From NCBI RefSeq assembly GCF_023078275.1, contig NC_062990.1, forward strand, positions 13,345,549 through 13,409,548: a stretch of DNA of 64,000 nucleotides, read 5' to 3'. Below are positions 33,737 to 45,004 of this stretch, in pieces. A program made the translations under genes and the position numbers. Position 1 is the first letter of the stretch; every line of letters starts with the position of its first letter. The DNA comes from Leguminivora glycinivorella. Taxonomy: Eukaryota > Arthropoda > Insecta > Lepidoptera > Tortricidae. The notes beneath the pieces were generated by a model. It had not been told where the DNA came from, searched no databases, and saw nothing but the letters and a program-made list of their open reading frames with translations.

Positions 33737-35111
33737 ACAGATGGTGTTTTTTTTACGCACTAGTGCGAGAAGTGGTTCATTATATGGCAGGTCGAAACTT
33801 CGGAGGTCCATCTGTACTGAAAAACGTCGTTCGATACACGTGCGAAAAGGGAATTCGTAACTCGTGTCGATTTAAAACACTCCCTTCGGTCGTGTTTTAA
33901 TTTATCGCCACTCGTTTCGAACTTCCTCTTTTTCGCACTTGTATCGAAATGTACTATTTCTGTACAGATGGTGTTTTTTATACGCACTAGTGTGAGAAGT
34001 GGTTCATTATATGCCAGGTCAAAACTTCGGAGGCTCATCTGTACTGAAAAACGTCGTACGATACACGTGCGAAAAGGAAATTCGTAACTCGTGTCGATTT
34101 AAAACACTCCCTTCGGTCGTGTTTTAATTTAGCGCCACTCGTTTCAAACTTCCTTTTTTACGCACTTGTATCGTAATGTACTATTTTATCAGTACCTACA
34201 CATGGTGCTATTTTATCGCACTAGTACAAAAAGTAGTTCATTATGTGCTTATTTCGATAGAGCCATACAGTGGAAACTGGATAAGTGGAACCTGGGTAAG
34301 TGGAAAACCTCTTTAAGTGGGCCCAAGTTCTCGGTCCCAGTCCCTTAGGAGCGAATTACCTCTATAAGTGGAATTTTGGGACCTCTATAAGCGGAATCCA
34401 TTTTTTCGTAAATTTCTTATTTTTACCTCTGCAACTGGAAGCAGTCGTCTCCGAAACCTCTATGAGTGGAAAAGCTTGGCGGTTTAAATTTTGTATTTTT
34501 AATAAACCGCTACAAGGAGGGTAGTTTATTTCGTTAACATTATGGTTTGTGTTTTAACTATATATTTTGTATGAGATTATTACACATCGTTCAGTTTGGT
34601 TTTAGCTGCGGTGCGGTGCCGCTGCCTTGCTGTTAGATAAGCGATGCCTAAGCACACAATCAAGTGTTTATCTCTTTGGGATAAATTAAAAAAAATCGGA
34701 TTTTTTTCATTAAAGTACAATCGGTATAGTTTGAAGTCAGGATCACATTCCTATTTTTTGTTAATTTATATCTACATGCATATTAAATAAAATATACATA
34801 TTTATTTGACCATATACGTGACCTCTATAAGCGACATTACTAGCATCGACAACCTCTATTAGCGAGAGCCTCTGTAAGTGAGAAAACATTTTATTTGAAC
34901 CTGGTTAAGTGGAAAACTGGATAAATGGAAAACCTGGATAAGCGGAACTAAACAGCCGGTCCCTTGCGATTCCACTTATACAGTTTCCACTATACCTAAT
35001 GAAAAACGTCGTAAGATACAACTGCGAAAAGGAAATTCGTACCTCGTGTCGATTTAAAACACCGACACTCGTTCGGAACTTCTTTTCCGCACTCGTATAG
35101 TAATGTAACTA
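33737..35111. repeat. Three tandem units of about 227-230 bp, the third split by a transposon
   Basis: Units start with ACAGATGGTGTTTTTT at 33737 and 33964, and ACACATGGTGCTATTTT at about 34197. Each carries GCACTAGTG, ACTGAAAAACGTCGT, GTGTCGATTTAAAACAC and a GCACT(T/C)GTAT end. The third unit is cut at 34267 and resumes at about 34995 with AATGAAAAACGTCGTAAG. Confidence 0.85.
34268..34992. mobile_element. Tigger/pogo-like non-autonomous element, 725 bp
   Basis: The ends CAGTGGAAACTGGATAAGTG and, inverted, TAGTGGAAACTGTATAAGTG are flanked by TA on both sides (34266-34267, 34993-34994). Many subterminal copies of CCTCTATAAG(T/C)GGAA occur. The CAGT start, TA duplication and GGATAAGCGGAAC phrase fit the Tc1/mariner Tigger group. 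There is no transposase. Confidence 0.8.
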
Positions 35112-36182
35112 TTTTAAACTACTTACGATACACATGTAAACATTATAAGTGCCAGGGTATATCTCGTAGCATGGTAAGACGGAGAACCATGGAGTCGATA
35201 TTAACATTAAATTTAATCTATACTCATACTCATTCTCCTGTGTATAATTTGTCACAAAATGCTTTTATGGGTTTTCAACCAACATAGAACCCGCTTCACA
35301 CCAGAAAATATGGAAAAAGTCGCCATTGTATACAGCGCGTAAACCTAATAAGGGCGATAAATGAAACCAGGCATATAATTCAATAAAAATAAATTGTTAT
35401 CATTAATTAAGAAGTGTTTTTGAGTTACTCTTAATTTTCACCCCATAATGAATTTTTGAAAAAAATCCCAGCAGCAATGTACTGTAAACGTGGTTGCGAT
35501 GACAATCAATGACAACTGTCAACGAGCGTTTAACGCGAGTGTTTTTGCATTACGTTGCGGGCCGAATTAATTTGTATGGATAAAAAAAATATTTCAATTT
35601 TAAGTAAAAATTATCTAATTCCATTTTTTATGTCCTATACTCACCACCGTTAAGTGGTTCGCCCGTATTAGGTTTACACCCTGTATTCATTTTACAATTT
35701 TGAAATGGATAATACACCCGTCATACCTTGTCAGGATTTTGAAGAACTTGTGTCTACGTGTTCTATTCTATGGATATTACAAACTAGAAGCTTAGATAAT
35801 ATTATGTTTTGTTTGCGTGTTTTTTTATATAATTATAGTGTTCAATTCCAAATTATATTTATTTCGTTTTTTAATCAACTTTTGGTATGAGTATGTGAGT
35901 ATGAGCAGGTATGAGTATGAGTTGACTTTTATGTTAAAATCGACTCCATAGATCTCTAACGTCTTACCATGCTACGAGATATCGGAACCCTGATAAGTAC
36001 ATAATTGAAAAATTGGTATTTCGAGCGATGTGATAAATTCAAAGACCTAAAGGGAATACTTTCGATGTTGCACAAAACATACAAAATGTTGTATAAAATT
36101 ATTGACACCAATTATCGAATTTAAAATATTGAAAATGTTAAATAGTCGTACGTATTTACGTGAGTATGTTTTATGGTAATGA
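35112..36182. other. Intergenic, mostly unrecognised
   Basis: There is an inverted pair with ATATCTCGTAGCATGGTAAGAC at about 35159 and GTCTTACCATGCTACGAGATAT at about 35961, so 35159-35982 is probably an inverted-repeat element about 820 bp long. Its interior has no transposase. Confidence 0.5.
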
Positions 36183-36450
36183 CGACCGGTCTAGCGCAGC
36201 CGGTAGTGACCCTGCCTGCTACGCCGCGGTCCCGGGTTCGAATCCCGGTAAGGGCATTCATTTGTGTGATGAGCACAGATATTTGTTCCTGAGTCATGAA
36301 TGTCTTCTATGTATATAAGTATTTATATATTATATATATCGTTGTCTGAGTACCCACAACACAAGCCTTCTTGAGCTTACCGTGGGACTCAGTCAATCTG
36401 TGTAAGAATGTCCTTATAATATTTATTTATTTATTTATTATTTATTTATA
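36183..36450 (+). mobile_element. tRNA-derived SINE
   Basis: The head carries an A box (TCTAGCGCAGCCGGTAGTG) and a B box (GGTTCGAATCC at 36235-36245), as in a tRNA. The body ATTTGTGTGATGAGCACAG and TTCCTGAGTCATGAATGTC and an (ATTT)n tail follow. I recognise this body as a widespread lepidopteran SINE. Confidence 0.85.
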
Positions 36451-36982
36451 GAAGAATGGCATACTGCAGACTCTTAACTAGCATATTTTTTATATTCGCG
36501 CGATATGTTTAAAGTTAGTATAATAGTTATTGTAATTATCACAATTTATAAACTTGAATATTATACCTACTCTTGTTTCATTTACCTACACATTAAGATA
36601 TACATACTTAATATCATATTAATGATTTAATGGGAAAGTTAATTATATATAACCACAAAATTAAAACTTTGAAAAAACCCCCGACCGCGACATAGCGGAC
36701 CGAGTTTCATGAAACATGGCTAAGAACATTCCCGACTAAGGGCCAGTTGCATCAACCACATTTGACAGACACATCATCGTCACGCAGCAGAGGTCTATGG
36801 AACTTCCCATACAATAAAATTTAACGAGCGCTTTAACGGTGTCAGACGGTTTGGTGCAACCGACTCTAACTCTTCTAAAGTGGAAAAAATGTTTTATTAA
36901 TGTATTCATTTTTATTATTGTTTTTAGTTTATCTTTGTTATCTAAATCTAAATAAGTTTAAACCCCAAGTATTAATAGGCGC

Positions 36983-37413
36983 TGATCGATCCGGACACCA
37001 TACTCACTTTAGTTTAGGTATATATTTAGGTATTTTTGAATTCATGTCCTTTCTCTTATATCGTAAAATGGAACGCAAATCTATTAGCGACAGTACGTAG
37101 GGTAGTTTCTTCGAATTAATTTGACATTTATAAAAGCCAGTTGAAGGTAGATCGATTTGATGGCTGCTCATTGCCCTGTGCGCAAGCTCGTTCGTCGCGA
37201 AAATCAAAAACTCGCTAAAATTGTCGATTGAGGTGATCAAGGCCCTCCCCGCGACGTCTCCAGCACCAGCCCGCCATCGAGGAGAGTCGGTACCGACCAG
37301 CTGTTCGCCGAGCGGAGACAGGGTGAGTTGGCCTTTCGATTTGATTCGCTTTCACTGGCATAGATCGTTAGATTTTCTCAACTACAATTTCCCTACTCGA
37401 GGGCGATTGTACA
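36983..37413 (+). repeat. 5' LTR of the BEL/Pao element
   Basis: 431 bp. TTTGTTCCTTCGACCG follows directly and is the likely primer-binding site. I cannot assign its tRNA with confidence. Confidence 0.95.
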
Positions 37414-38549
37414 TTTGTTCCTTCGACCGTGGATCCTCCTAAAACTGAGAACAGCTAACCTGTCTCGGGGCCAGGAGTGACGTAGAACCAGTTTCGTTTC
37501 GTCAAAACTGTCGCTAATTTCGTTTCGTTACCAAAATATCCCTAGTTTCGTTTCGCTCATATTCATACATAGATACATCGCAAAATTACATAAGTACTTA
37601 ATCTTGGCAATCGATCACTTCGCTTTCGTACCTACCTAGCTTCCAAAGTCCGACAATAAGTAATCATTCATTTCAACTGCTTTAGACATAACTACCTCAA
37701 AACAGGAACTTTCTGGATACTAAGTTATTTCAAATTTCGATTTTCGAACGATCAAAATTGATGATGCAATCATATTATACGACCAAATAAAGTAGGTGTT
37801 AAATTTGTTGTCATAACCCGTTAAAATAGGATACTTCGTAATTTGGTCGGATAACACTGAACCGCGTGCTATTTTTGTGATTACGTAATAATTACCAACC
37901 TACATAGTGTTGAATTGGGACTTTAAGAATAGCGATAATTACATTTAGTTATTGTTATTTTGTAAAGTGGATAATACATAATAGTTAGACAAATATAATT
38001 TACATAATAGTACGAAAACATAAGATAAATTAGTAATATTGTTTACCACGTATTTAGTCTATACATATATCGTGCATTATTATTGAATAATGACCACAGA
38101 TAGATGTCCATTATTATTCACATAGGCAAATCACATAGTTTTTAATCCTAATCAATTAACTACTTTCTGCTAAATATTAATTACGTTACGTACGTACAAG
38201 CCCACAAAGTATTCGCGGACTTCACTCCTATCCATTAGGGTCTATTTTCCAACGGCAGCACATATCACTGCGAACCGAACTGCTTGTTTTTCTAATTGAA
38301 ATAATTTACCTAACTAGTGTTTTTGTCTTCCCTTTATTAAACTCATTTAAAAATAATACGTTAGTTTAGGCACTCATCGTTATAAATAATTACTTATCAA
38401 TTGAAAGAAATATTTTTCTGTAATAGTGTCGTGGTTGGTGGACCTTACACCATAGTAAATAAGGTTGAAAATTGTTTGTACTACAAGTTGTTTTATATGT
38501 CGAATAGGTTACATTTACATTAGATTAACGTGGTTATTACATATTTGAA
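37414..38549 (+). other. Untranslated leader of the BEL/Pao element
   Basis: About 1.1 kb of AT-rich sequence between the 5' LTR and the gag start, without a coding block. It presumably holds the packaging region; no motif is certain. Confidence 0.6.
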
Positions 38550-41500
38550 GTGACAATGTCTAAGGCACTCGCACGTCGTAATTTGCAATTAAAACGTGAA
38601 ATATCGATCAAACGGATCGATGAATGTTTAGCGGCCGGATTACAGGCTAAGGTGGATTCCTCGCGATTACCGTTGTTTATGTCTAGATTTAGCAAAATAG
38701 ACGGCTATTGTTCTAGTTTTGAAACCCACCACATAAAACTCATTTCGGAAATAACAGATGCGAACGAGTTAGAACAGGAGGATGTCGTGCGTCAAGAATT
38801 TGACGACAAATATTTTCAAATAATTGAAATTCACACTTCGTTGTCCTCCACGACCACTACCGAGGGCGAGACAAATAGAACCGATTTGTCCGTCAAGTTG
38901 CCTCGCCTGAATCTTGTCCACTTCGATGGCAATATTAAATCATGGGGAACATTTTACGATATGTTTAACACAATGGTACATCAAAACAAACGACTGTCAA
39001 ATATTGAGCGGTTCTCAATTTTGATGACACTTCTTTCGGGTGAACCATTGCAATTGTTAAAAGGTTTTCTTTTATCGGATAGCAATTATTTAGATGCCTA
39101 CGCGGCCTTGATCGATCGATACAACAACAAACGAAAATTAGCTTTTCGTCATTGGGAGGAAATTCAGAACGCTTCGTTGAAATCTAATTCTCCCAGTGAA
39201 TTACGTCGACTGGTAGACACCTTCAAAGAAAACATCGCGGTTTTGAAAAACTTAAGATTTCCCGTCAACGATTGGGACTTCCCATTGTTCTATTTGTTGA
39301 TCAATAAATTGGACCAGGACACCCGCCGTTGTTTTGAGTTGCAGAACGACAGCAAGGATGTACCTTCTTTCGAGTCGTTGTTGGAATATGTGAATAAGGC
39401 CGGTCAAGCTTTGGAACTCGCCTCGCTCACAGAGAGTGTCGCCGCTTGGCCGCCGCGCGCGCCCGCCGCCGCGCCCGGGCGCCCCGCGCGCGCGCCCGCC
39501 GCGCCGCGCGCCGCCGCCTGGCGCGCGACACAGGAACGTACTCCTGCGGCCGCCGTCTATAAAACGTTAGTGGCCACTAGCGCCGCTCCGATTGAACCGT
39601 GTTGTGCGTTGTGCAAGTCGAATCATGATCTTGCTAAATGCATTGAATATCGGAACAAGACTCCTCACGAGCGTTTTTCTGTTGTCAAGGACAATCGGCT
39701 CTGCGTCAACTGCTTACGCTCGGGACACGTAGTCAAAACTTGCCCATCGAAATCTCGTTGTTTGAAATGTAACGTCGCCCACCACACTACTATTCATTTC
39801 GATGTCGATGGTGGTAAGCCCAAGGTCAGTGTCGGCTCCTCGGCCGCCACTAGCCCTGGCGCCGCGACTTGCTCGTCGTCTTCGCTTCTCGATACCCCGA
39901 CGCAGGTGCCTGATAAACAGGTGACCATGATTGCGTCTGGTTCAGCACCTGTGGGTCAAATTTCGCTTTTTGCCACAGCATACGTGGAGGTACTCGATAA
40001 TTTCGGTAGTTATCAAAAAATTCGTCTTGTCATAGACAATTGCAGTCAGCCCAATCTCATCACGCGACGTTGCGCCCAGCGACTTGGACTTCCGATTCGA
40101 CATAAATACTCCTCGATCGAGGGTGTATGTGAGGTGTCAACATTGTCGACCTCCTATACCACTCTTAATATTCGCAGCATGAAGTCTGACTTCGAAATGT
40201 GCATCGAAGCCATTGTCGCACCCAAAATCTGCAGCGATCAGCCTGCAGTAAAAATTGACATCGACCGTTTGCCATGCGTCAACGCATTCGATCTCGCCGA
40301 CTCTAACTTTGACAAACCTGGGGGTATCGACATCTTAGTGGGAGTAGATGTTTTTTGTAAAATCTTCATGGGTAACCGCCACGAATGTGATAACGGACCC
40401 ACAATCTTTGAGACCAAACTTGGTTGGGTAGTCATGGGAAGCGCTCCTTCCGCCACTCCCCATTCGCAAACTTCGTTGTTTTGCTCAATCGAATCGCTCG
40501 ATTCCCAAATTCGAAAATTTTGGGAGATAGAAAGTCTTCCGAAGGCTTCGCCTTTAACTGACGATGAAGTCATGTGCGAGAAAATATTCGCCTCTACTCA
40601 TACACGTGACCCGAACGGACGATATATCGTGAACTTACCGTTCCGAAACGTCGATCCGCATTTTGGTGACTCGCGCGCTCTTGCCGAGCGCCGCCTAAAC
40701 TCTCTCGAAAAGAGACTCTCTCGTGAACCGGAACTTCGGACAGAATACAATAACTTTATGCGTGATTATCTCGATGCTGGACATATGGACCCGGTCGCAC
40801 CTCGATCGGATGGCCGAGCTTACCACTTGGCACATTTCTGCGTGCTTAAGCCCAGCAGCTCCACTACCAAATTGCGGGTAGTTTTCGACGCTACTGCTCA
40901 GCCTGCTGGAGGTCCCTCGTTGAATGATCAGTTGCTGGTTGGATCGAAACTGCAATCTGATCTCGTTTCGATATTACTTCGTTTTCGTTTGCATGCGGTT
41001 GTCTTCACAGCCGACATACGTCAAATGTATCGACAAATCTTAGTCTCTCTTAGTGATCGAGACTTTCAACGCATTTTGTTCAGGTTCTCACTCGACGAAC
41101 CTATACAAGAATTTCGCTTAAATACCGTGACATACGGTATGTCTTCATCTAGCTTTCTCGCAATTCGTGCATTGATCCAATTAGCCATCGACGAAGGCAA
41201 AGAATATCCTCGTGCAGCTGAAGTCCTTAAACGGGACATTTACGTCGACGACGTAGTGACAGGCGCTGAATCTGTCGAATCAGCGCTCGACCTTCAGTCT
41301 CAGGTCATAAAGATCTTAGAGAGGGGATGTTTTGAACTCCGTAAGTGGTCGAGTAACTGTCCCCGTCTGCTCGAGAGTCTCGACCCAGCCCATTGTCATA
41401 ATAAGACGCTCTCTTTCGATTCGGAACCGACATCTCCTGTTAAGGTGCTCGGTATGGAGTGGAACCCGTCCACAGACGCGTTCACCTTCACTGTCAATCC

Positions 41501-42566
41501 GCTTCATGAAAAGTGCACCAAAAGAAACATTCTTTCAGAATTGGCGCGCATATTTGACCCTCTTGGGTTTCTTACACCCTTGACACTCTCGTTTAAACGC
41601 ATAATACAAGATCTTTGGACTCTTGGTCTGGATTGGGACGTGGTAGCACCCCCCGACATCAACCAAAGCTGGCTTCGTTATCGTACAGATCTCGAGTTAT
41701 TGTCGTCTCTCGAGATACCTCGATTCATCCTATCGACGAAGTCCTGCAGTGTTCAACTGCATGGCTTCTGTGACGCTTCTGAAGCAGGATATTTAGCGGT
41801 CATTTACTTTCGCATCGAGCACGGTGATGGTAGCATCACCACCCATTTGATAATGTCACGCTGCAAAGTCTCGCCTTTGAAACGCACCTCTATTCCTCGA
41901 CTGGAACTTTGCGCTGCAGTTTTGCTGACAGACCTCGTTGTACACGTAAAGGAGATCTACGACAGAGACATCAAATTTGAAGACGTATTCTGTTGGTCAG
42001 ATTCTACCGTAACACTCTCTTGGTTACGCTCGCCATCGCATCGTTGGAAGACTTACGTCAGTAATCGCGTAAGCCACATACAGGACAAAATACCGGCTGG
42101 TCATTGGCGCCATGTCACGTCAGAAACCAATCCTGCCGATTGTGCCTCTCGCGGAGTAACCGTCCGAGAACTTGTAAACCACCCTTTATGGTGGACAGGC
42201 CCCGCTTGGTTAGCACTTGACAGTAGCTGTTGGCCAAAGCCACCATCAACCATCGAATCGCAATCGGATCTATCGGAAGAACGAAGTGTTCTCAAGCAGA
42301 CCACACTGTTCATTGCTGTCAATCAGCTTGACGATTTCTTATCCAGACATTCAAGTCTGAATAAAACTAAGCGCGTCGTCGCTTACATTCTTCGTTTCGT
42401 AAATAACTGTCGCTCCCCTGACAGTAGACGTTTCGGCCCGCTTGTTCAATCGGAACTCGACGGTGCTCTTACACATCTAGTAAAACTAACTCAAGAAAAG
42501 TCATTTTCTGACGAGTTTAATGCCTTAAAAACAGGTAAAAAATTGCCCAAGCAATTCAAAAACTAA
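38550..42566 (+). CDS. BEL/Pao gag-protease-RT-RNase H ORF
   Basis: 1338 codons. The likely start is the ATG at 38550 or two codons later. Residues 1-300 are a gag of the BEL family. An Ala/Pro/Arg-rich stretch (about 300-335) is encoded by very GC-rich DNA unlike its surroundings. Two zinc-knuckle-like clusters follow (CCALC near 351, CVNC.RSGH near 386). The protease motif is DNCSQ (about 495), where DSGS or DTGS is usual. RT has YVDDVV near 898 and RNase H has GFCDAS near 1072. The frame ends at a TAA just before the integrase; homology continues at once in the -1 frame, so gag-pol here is interrupted. It makes the particle and copies RNA to DNA in the family; activity of this copy is unknown. 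Confidence 0.9.
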   Translation: MTMSKALARRNLQLKREISIKRIDECLAAGLQAKVDSSRLPLFMSRFSKIDGYCSSFETHHIKLISEITDANELEQEDVVRQEFDDKYFQIIEIHTSLSSTTTTEGETNRTDLSVKLPRLNLVHFDGNIKSWGTFYDMFNTMVHQNKRLSNIERFSILMTLLSGEPLQLLKGFLLSDSNYLDAYAALIDRYNNKRKLAFRHWEEIQNASLKSNSPSELRRLVDTFKENIAVLKNLRFPVNDWDFPLFYLLINKLDQDTRRCFELQNDSKDVPSFESLLEYVNKAGQALELASLTESVAAWPPRAPAAAPGRPARAPAAPRAAAWRATQERTPAAAVYKTLVATSAAPIEPCCALCKSNHDLAKCIEYRNKTPHERFSVVKDNRLCVNCLRSGHVVKTCPSKSRCLKCNVAHHTTIHFDVDGGKPKVSVGSSAATSPGAATCSSSSLLDTPTQVPDKQVTMIASGSAPVGQISLFATAYVEVLDNFGSYQKIRLVIDNCSQPNLITRRCAQRLGLPIRHKYSSIEGVCEVSTLSTSYTTLNIRSMKSDFEMCIEAIVAPKICSDQPAVKIDIDRLPCVNAFDLADSNFDKPGGIDILVGVDVFCKIFMGNRHECDNGPTIFETKLGWVVMGSAPSATPHSQTSLFCSIESLDSQIRKFWEIESLPKASPLTDDEVMCEKIFASTHTRDPNGRYIVNLPFRNVDPHFGDSRALAERRLNSLEKRLSREPELRTEYNNFMRDYLDAGHMDPVAPRSDGRAYHLAHFCVLKPSSSTTKLRVVFDATAQPAGGPSLNDQLLVGSKLQSDLVSILLRFRLHAVVFTADIRQMYRQILVSLSDRDFQRILFRFSLDEPIQEFRLNTVTYGMSSSSFLAIRALIQLAIDEGKEYPRAAEVLKRDIYVDDVVTGAESVESALDLQSQVIKILERGCFELRKWSSNCPRLLESLDPAHCHNKTLSFDSEPTSPVKVLGMEWNPSTDAFTFTVNPLHEKCTKRNILSELARIFDPLGFLTPLTLSFKRIIQDLWTLGLDWDVVAPPDINQSWLRYRTDLELLSSLEIPRFILSTKSCSVQLHGFCDASEAGYLAVIYFRIEHGDGSITTHLIMSRCKVSPLKRTSIPRLELCAAVLLTDLVVHVKEIYDRDIKFEDVFCWSDSTVTLSWLRSPSHRWKTYVSNRVSHIQDKIPAGHWRHVTSETNPADCASRGVTVRELVNHPLWWTGPAWLALDSSCWPKPPSTIESQSDLSEERSVLKQTTLFIAVNQLDDFLSRHSSLNKTKRVVAYILRFVNNCRSPDSRRFGPLVQSELDGALTHLVKLTQEKSFSDEFNALKTGKKLPKQFKN

Positions 42567-42589
42567 GCGTCTTTATCGATAGGTCAGGC

Positions 42590-43771
42590 TTGTTGAGGGT
42601 GGGCGGTAGACTGGTTCACTCCGAACTTGATTATGATTGCAAGCACCCCTTACTTCTCCCCAGCCAGGACCGTATGACGCACCTCGTTGTCGACCAAGTA
42701 CACAATGATAATCAACATCCGGGGTTACGCACACTCCATTTCCTGATCGCACAAAATTTTTGGATCCTCGCATCTAAACGTGTAATTAGTTCTCGCCTAT
42801 CGAAATGTATAAAATGCTTTCGCGCTAATCCAAAACCTTTGGTGCCTCGCATGGCAGATCTCCCTAAGACTCGAATTTCGCAAGTAAAGCCTTTCTCGTG
42901 TATAGGTGTCGACTTCGCGGGTCCCTTTCCCACGTACATTAAACGTTATCGTGGAGCCAGGCCCTTTAAAACACACGTATGTTTATTCATATGTTTCGCG
43001 ACTAAGGCCTCTCATATCGAACTTGTTATAGGACTAACCACAGAAGCCTTTCTCGCTGCCTTGCGTCGATTTATCGCTCGTCGTGGCCGTTGCCAGCGCA
43101 TACATTGTGACCGGGGTACGAATTTCGTAGGAGCTTATAACGCATTGCTGCCACTCATGCAAGAGGCGGTTTCTCGTGAGAATATCGAATTCTCTTTCAA
43201 TCCACCAGCCGCATCCCATTTCGGCGGCCTGTGGGAATCTAATATTAAATCATTTAAAACACATCTCGCTCGCGTTGTAGGAAACCAAATCTTAACTTAC
43301 GAAGAATTTCTGACGGTGGCAGCTCAAATCGAGTCAACGCTCAACTCACGGCCACTCTGTGAGATGAGCTCTGATCCTAATGACATGTCCGTGCTAACGC
43401 CGGGACATTTTCTCACCTTAGAGCCCTTGACTTCGCTCGTAGACACTTCAACCATCGAAACGAATATGTCCATCTCAAATCGCTGGCAGCTAGTACAGAA
43501 ACTTCACCGCGATTTTTGGAAGCGATGGCATTTAGAGTACTTGCATACGTTGAATCAACGCGCGAAATGGCATTCAGATATTGATGAGCCCAAGCTCGGT
43601 GCATTAGTATTAATTAAAGATGAACAACTGAAACCGCTTCATTGGTCACTTGGTCGTATAGTATCGTTGCATCCGGGCAAGGACGGAACCTCCCGCGTAG
43701 CCACACTTCGGTCACAGTCAGGTTTAATACAACGACCTCTGGTAAAGGTCTGCCCTTTACCCATAGACTAG
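42590..43771 (+). CDS. BEL/Pao integrase ORF, frameshifted from upstream pol
   Basis: 393 codons from a TTG that is only the first permitted codon after the frame change. The frame reads upstream to about 42554 with family-like residues (KLSVFID before GLLRVGGRL), so it has no start of its own. It carries an HHCC zinc site (KCIKC at the CC end), then a catalytic triad I place near D108 (GVDFAGP), D174 (HCDRGTNF) and E216 (GGLWES), and a C-terminal DUF-like segment. The ORF ends at TAG 43769-43771, 36 bp before the 3' LTR. Either a one-base mutation or -1 frameshifting separates it from RT/RNase H. Confidence 0.9.
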   Translation: MLRVGGRLVHSELDYDCKHPLLLPSQDRMTHLVVDQVHNDNQHPGLRTLHFLIAQNFWILASKRVISSRLSKCIKCFRANPKPLVPRMADLPKTRISQVKPFSCIGVDFAGPFPTYIKRYRGARPFKTHVCLFICFATKASHIELVIGLTTEAFLAALRRFIARRGRCQRIHCDRGTNFVGAYNALLPLMQEAVSRENIEFSFNPPAASHFGGLWESNIKSFKTHLARVVGNQILTYEEFLTVAAQIESTLNSRPLCEMSSDPNDMSVLTPGHFLTLEPLTSLVDTSTIETNMSISNRWQLVQKLHRDFWKRWHLEYLHTLNQRAKWHSDIDEPKLGALVLIKDEQLKPLHWSLGRIVSLHPGKDGTSRVATLRSQSGLIQRPLVKVCPLPID

Positions 43772-43807
43772 CTTATTCTTAAAATACTTCGTATTTGGTG
43801 GGCGGAA

Positions 43808-44238
43808 TGATCGATCCGGACACCATACTCACTTTAGTTTAGGTATATATTTAGGTATTTTTGAATTCATGTCCTTTCTCTTATATCGTAAAATGGAACG
43901 CAAATCTATTAGCGACAGTACGTAGGGTAGTTTCTTCGAATTAATTTGACATTTATAAAAGCCAGTTGAAGGTAGATCGATTTGATGGCTGCTCATTGCC
44001 CTGTGCGCAAGCTCGTTCATCGCGAAAATCAAAAACTCGCTAAAATTGTCGATTGAGGTGATCAAGGCCCTCCCCGCGACGTCTCCAGCACCAGCCCGCC
44101 ATCGAGGAGAGTCGGTACCGACCAGCTGTTCGCCGAGCGGAGACAGGGTGAGTTGGCCTTTCGATTTGATTCGCTTTCACTGGCATAGATCGTTAGATTT
44201 TCTCAACTACAATTTCCCTACTCGAGGGCGATTGTACA
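43808..44238 (+). repeat. 3' LTR of the BEL/Pao element
   Basis: Same length as the 5' LTR and nearly identical; followed by the GGCGC target duplication. Confidence 0.95.
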
Positions 44239-44335
44239 GGCGCCATTACTCTCTCCACCAATTTTTAATAATATGTTCATTAAGAAACGATTATTTGTCA
44301 AGTGATATTATAATTTAATGATTGTTTAAGAGTTT

Positions 44336-44770
44336 TTTCTCCTCACTAGCTCGGAAACACGTGTTTTGTCCTTTAATACCAGCGGGTAAAAACGCATTTT
44401 ATCCACTAGTGGGTAAAGTAATTTGACCTTGAATAAAGTCAAATTAACTGCTTTAAAATTGATAAAAGTAGGTGAATCTAGTAATAAAGATGATTTACCA
44501 CCTGTGGAACTACTGGAAGCAGTGATAAACGCATTTTTTGCGTTGTAGTTTCCTCGCCATAGTGAGGGGAAAAGTTTTGTGTTACACTCGGGTGCAAATG
44601 TATTTTACTTCTCGTGTGTTAAAAAACTCGCAAGTTCAGGATTCTAATCTCGAACCACTCGCTTCGCTCGTGGTTCAACTATAGAATCCTTTCACTAGCT
44701 CGTTTATCAATTGCACACTCGGCGTTAAAATACAACTTTGCCCCCTTGTATAACAAATAACTATTACTGA
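44336..44770 (-). repeat. Single A-B copy of the composite repeat at 22929
   Basis: Minus-strand copy with one unit A and one unit B (CTCGGAAACACGTGTTTTG at the left, CTTGTATAACAAATAACTAT at the right). It is the reference for the A-A-B-B arrangement in ARL13B. Confidence 0.85.
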
Positions 44771-45004
44771 TGAGGTTGTTTTGCGGTATATATACGGAGA
44801 GTGAGCCGAAATCAACACTGGGAAGACATCTGCTAACCAGGTATGTGTATTCAATATCTAGTGAGAATTATATGAAGTGTGTTTTGTGCCAAAAAAGTAA
44901 ATATCAAGAAAAGTTGAGGAGTGTATTTTCACTAGGGTTTATTTCTTTATGTCAACTGTAGTTTTTTTCTATGTTTTCATAGAAAAAGAGAACCCTGTTG
45001 ACAA

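Larger units (their letters stand above)
36983..44238 (+). mobile_element. BEL/Pao LTR retrotransposon, near-intact, 7256 bp
   Basis: Both LTRs are 431 bp (36983-37413 and 43808-44238), start TGATCGATCC, end GATTGTACA, and I found one difference (GTTCGTCGCG versus GTTCATCGCG). The 5-bp target duplication GGCGC flanks them (36978-36982, 44239-44243). The purine-rich GGTGGGCGGA precedes the 3' LTR. Between them lie gag, protease, RT, RNase H and integrase in BEL/Pao order on +, in two frames. Near-identical LTRs imply a recent insertion. Confidence 0.95.

Noticed and set aside
36183..36260. A tRNA gene
   Set aside because: A and B boxes are present, but the sequence continues into a SINE body with an (ATTT)n tail and does not fold as a complete tRNA by eye.
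37004..37240. 78-codon minus-strand ORF repeated at 43829-44065
   Set aside because: It is the same stretch of the two LTRs read backwards.
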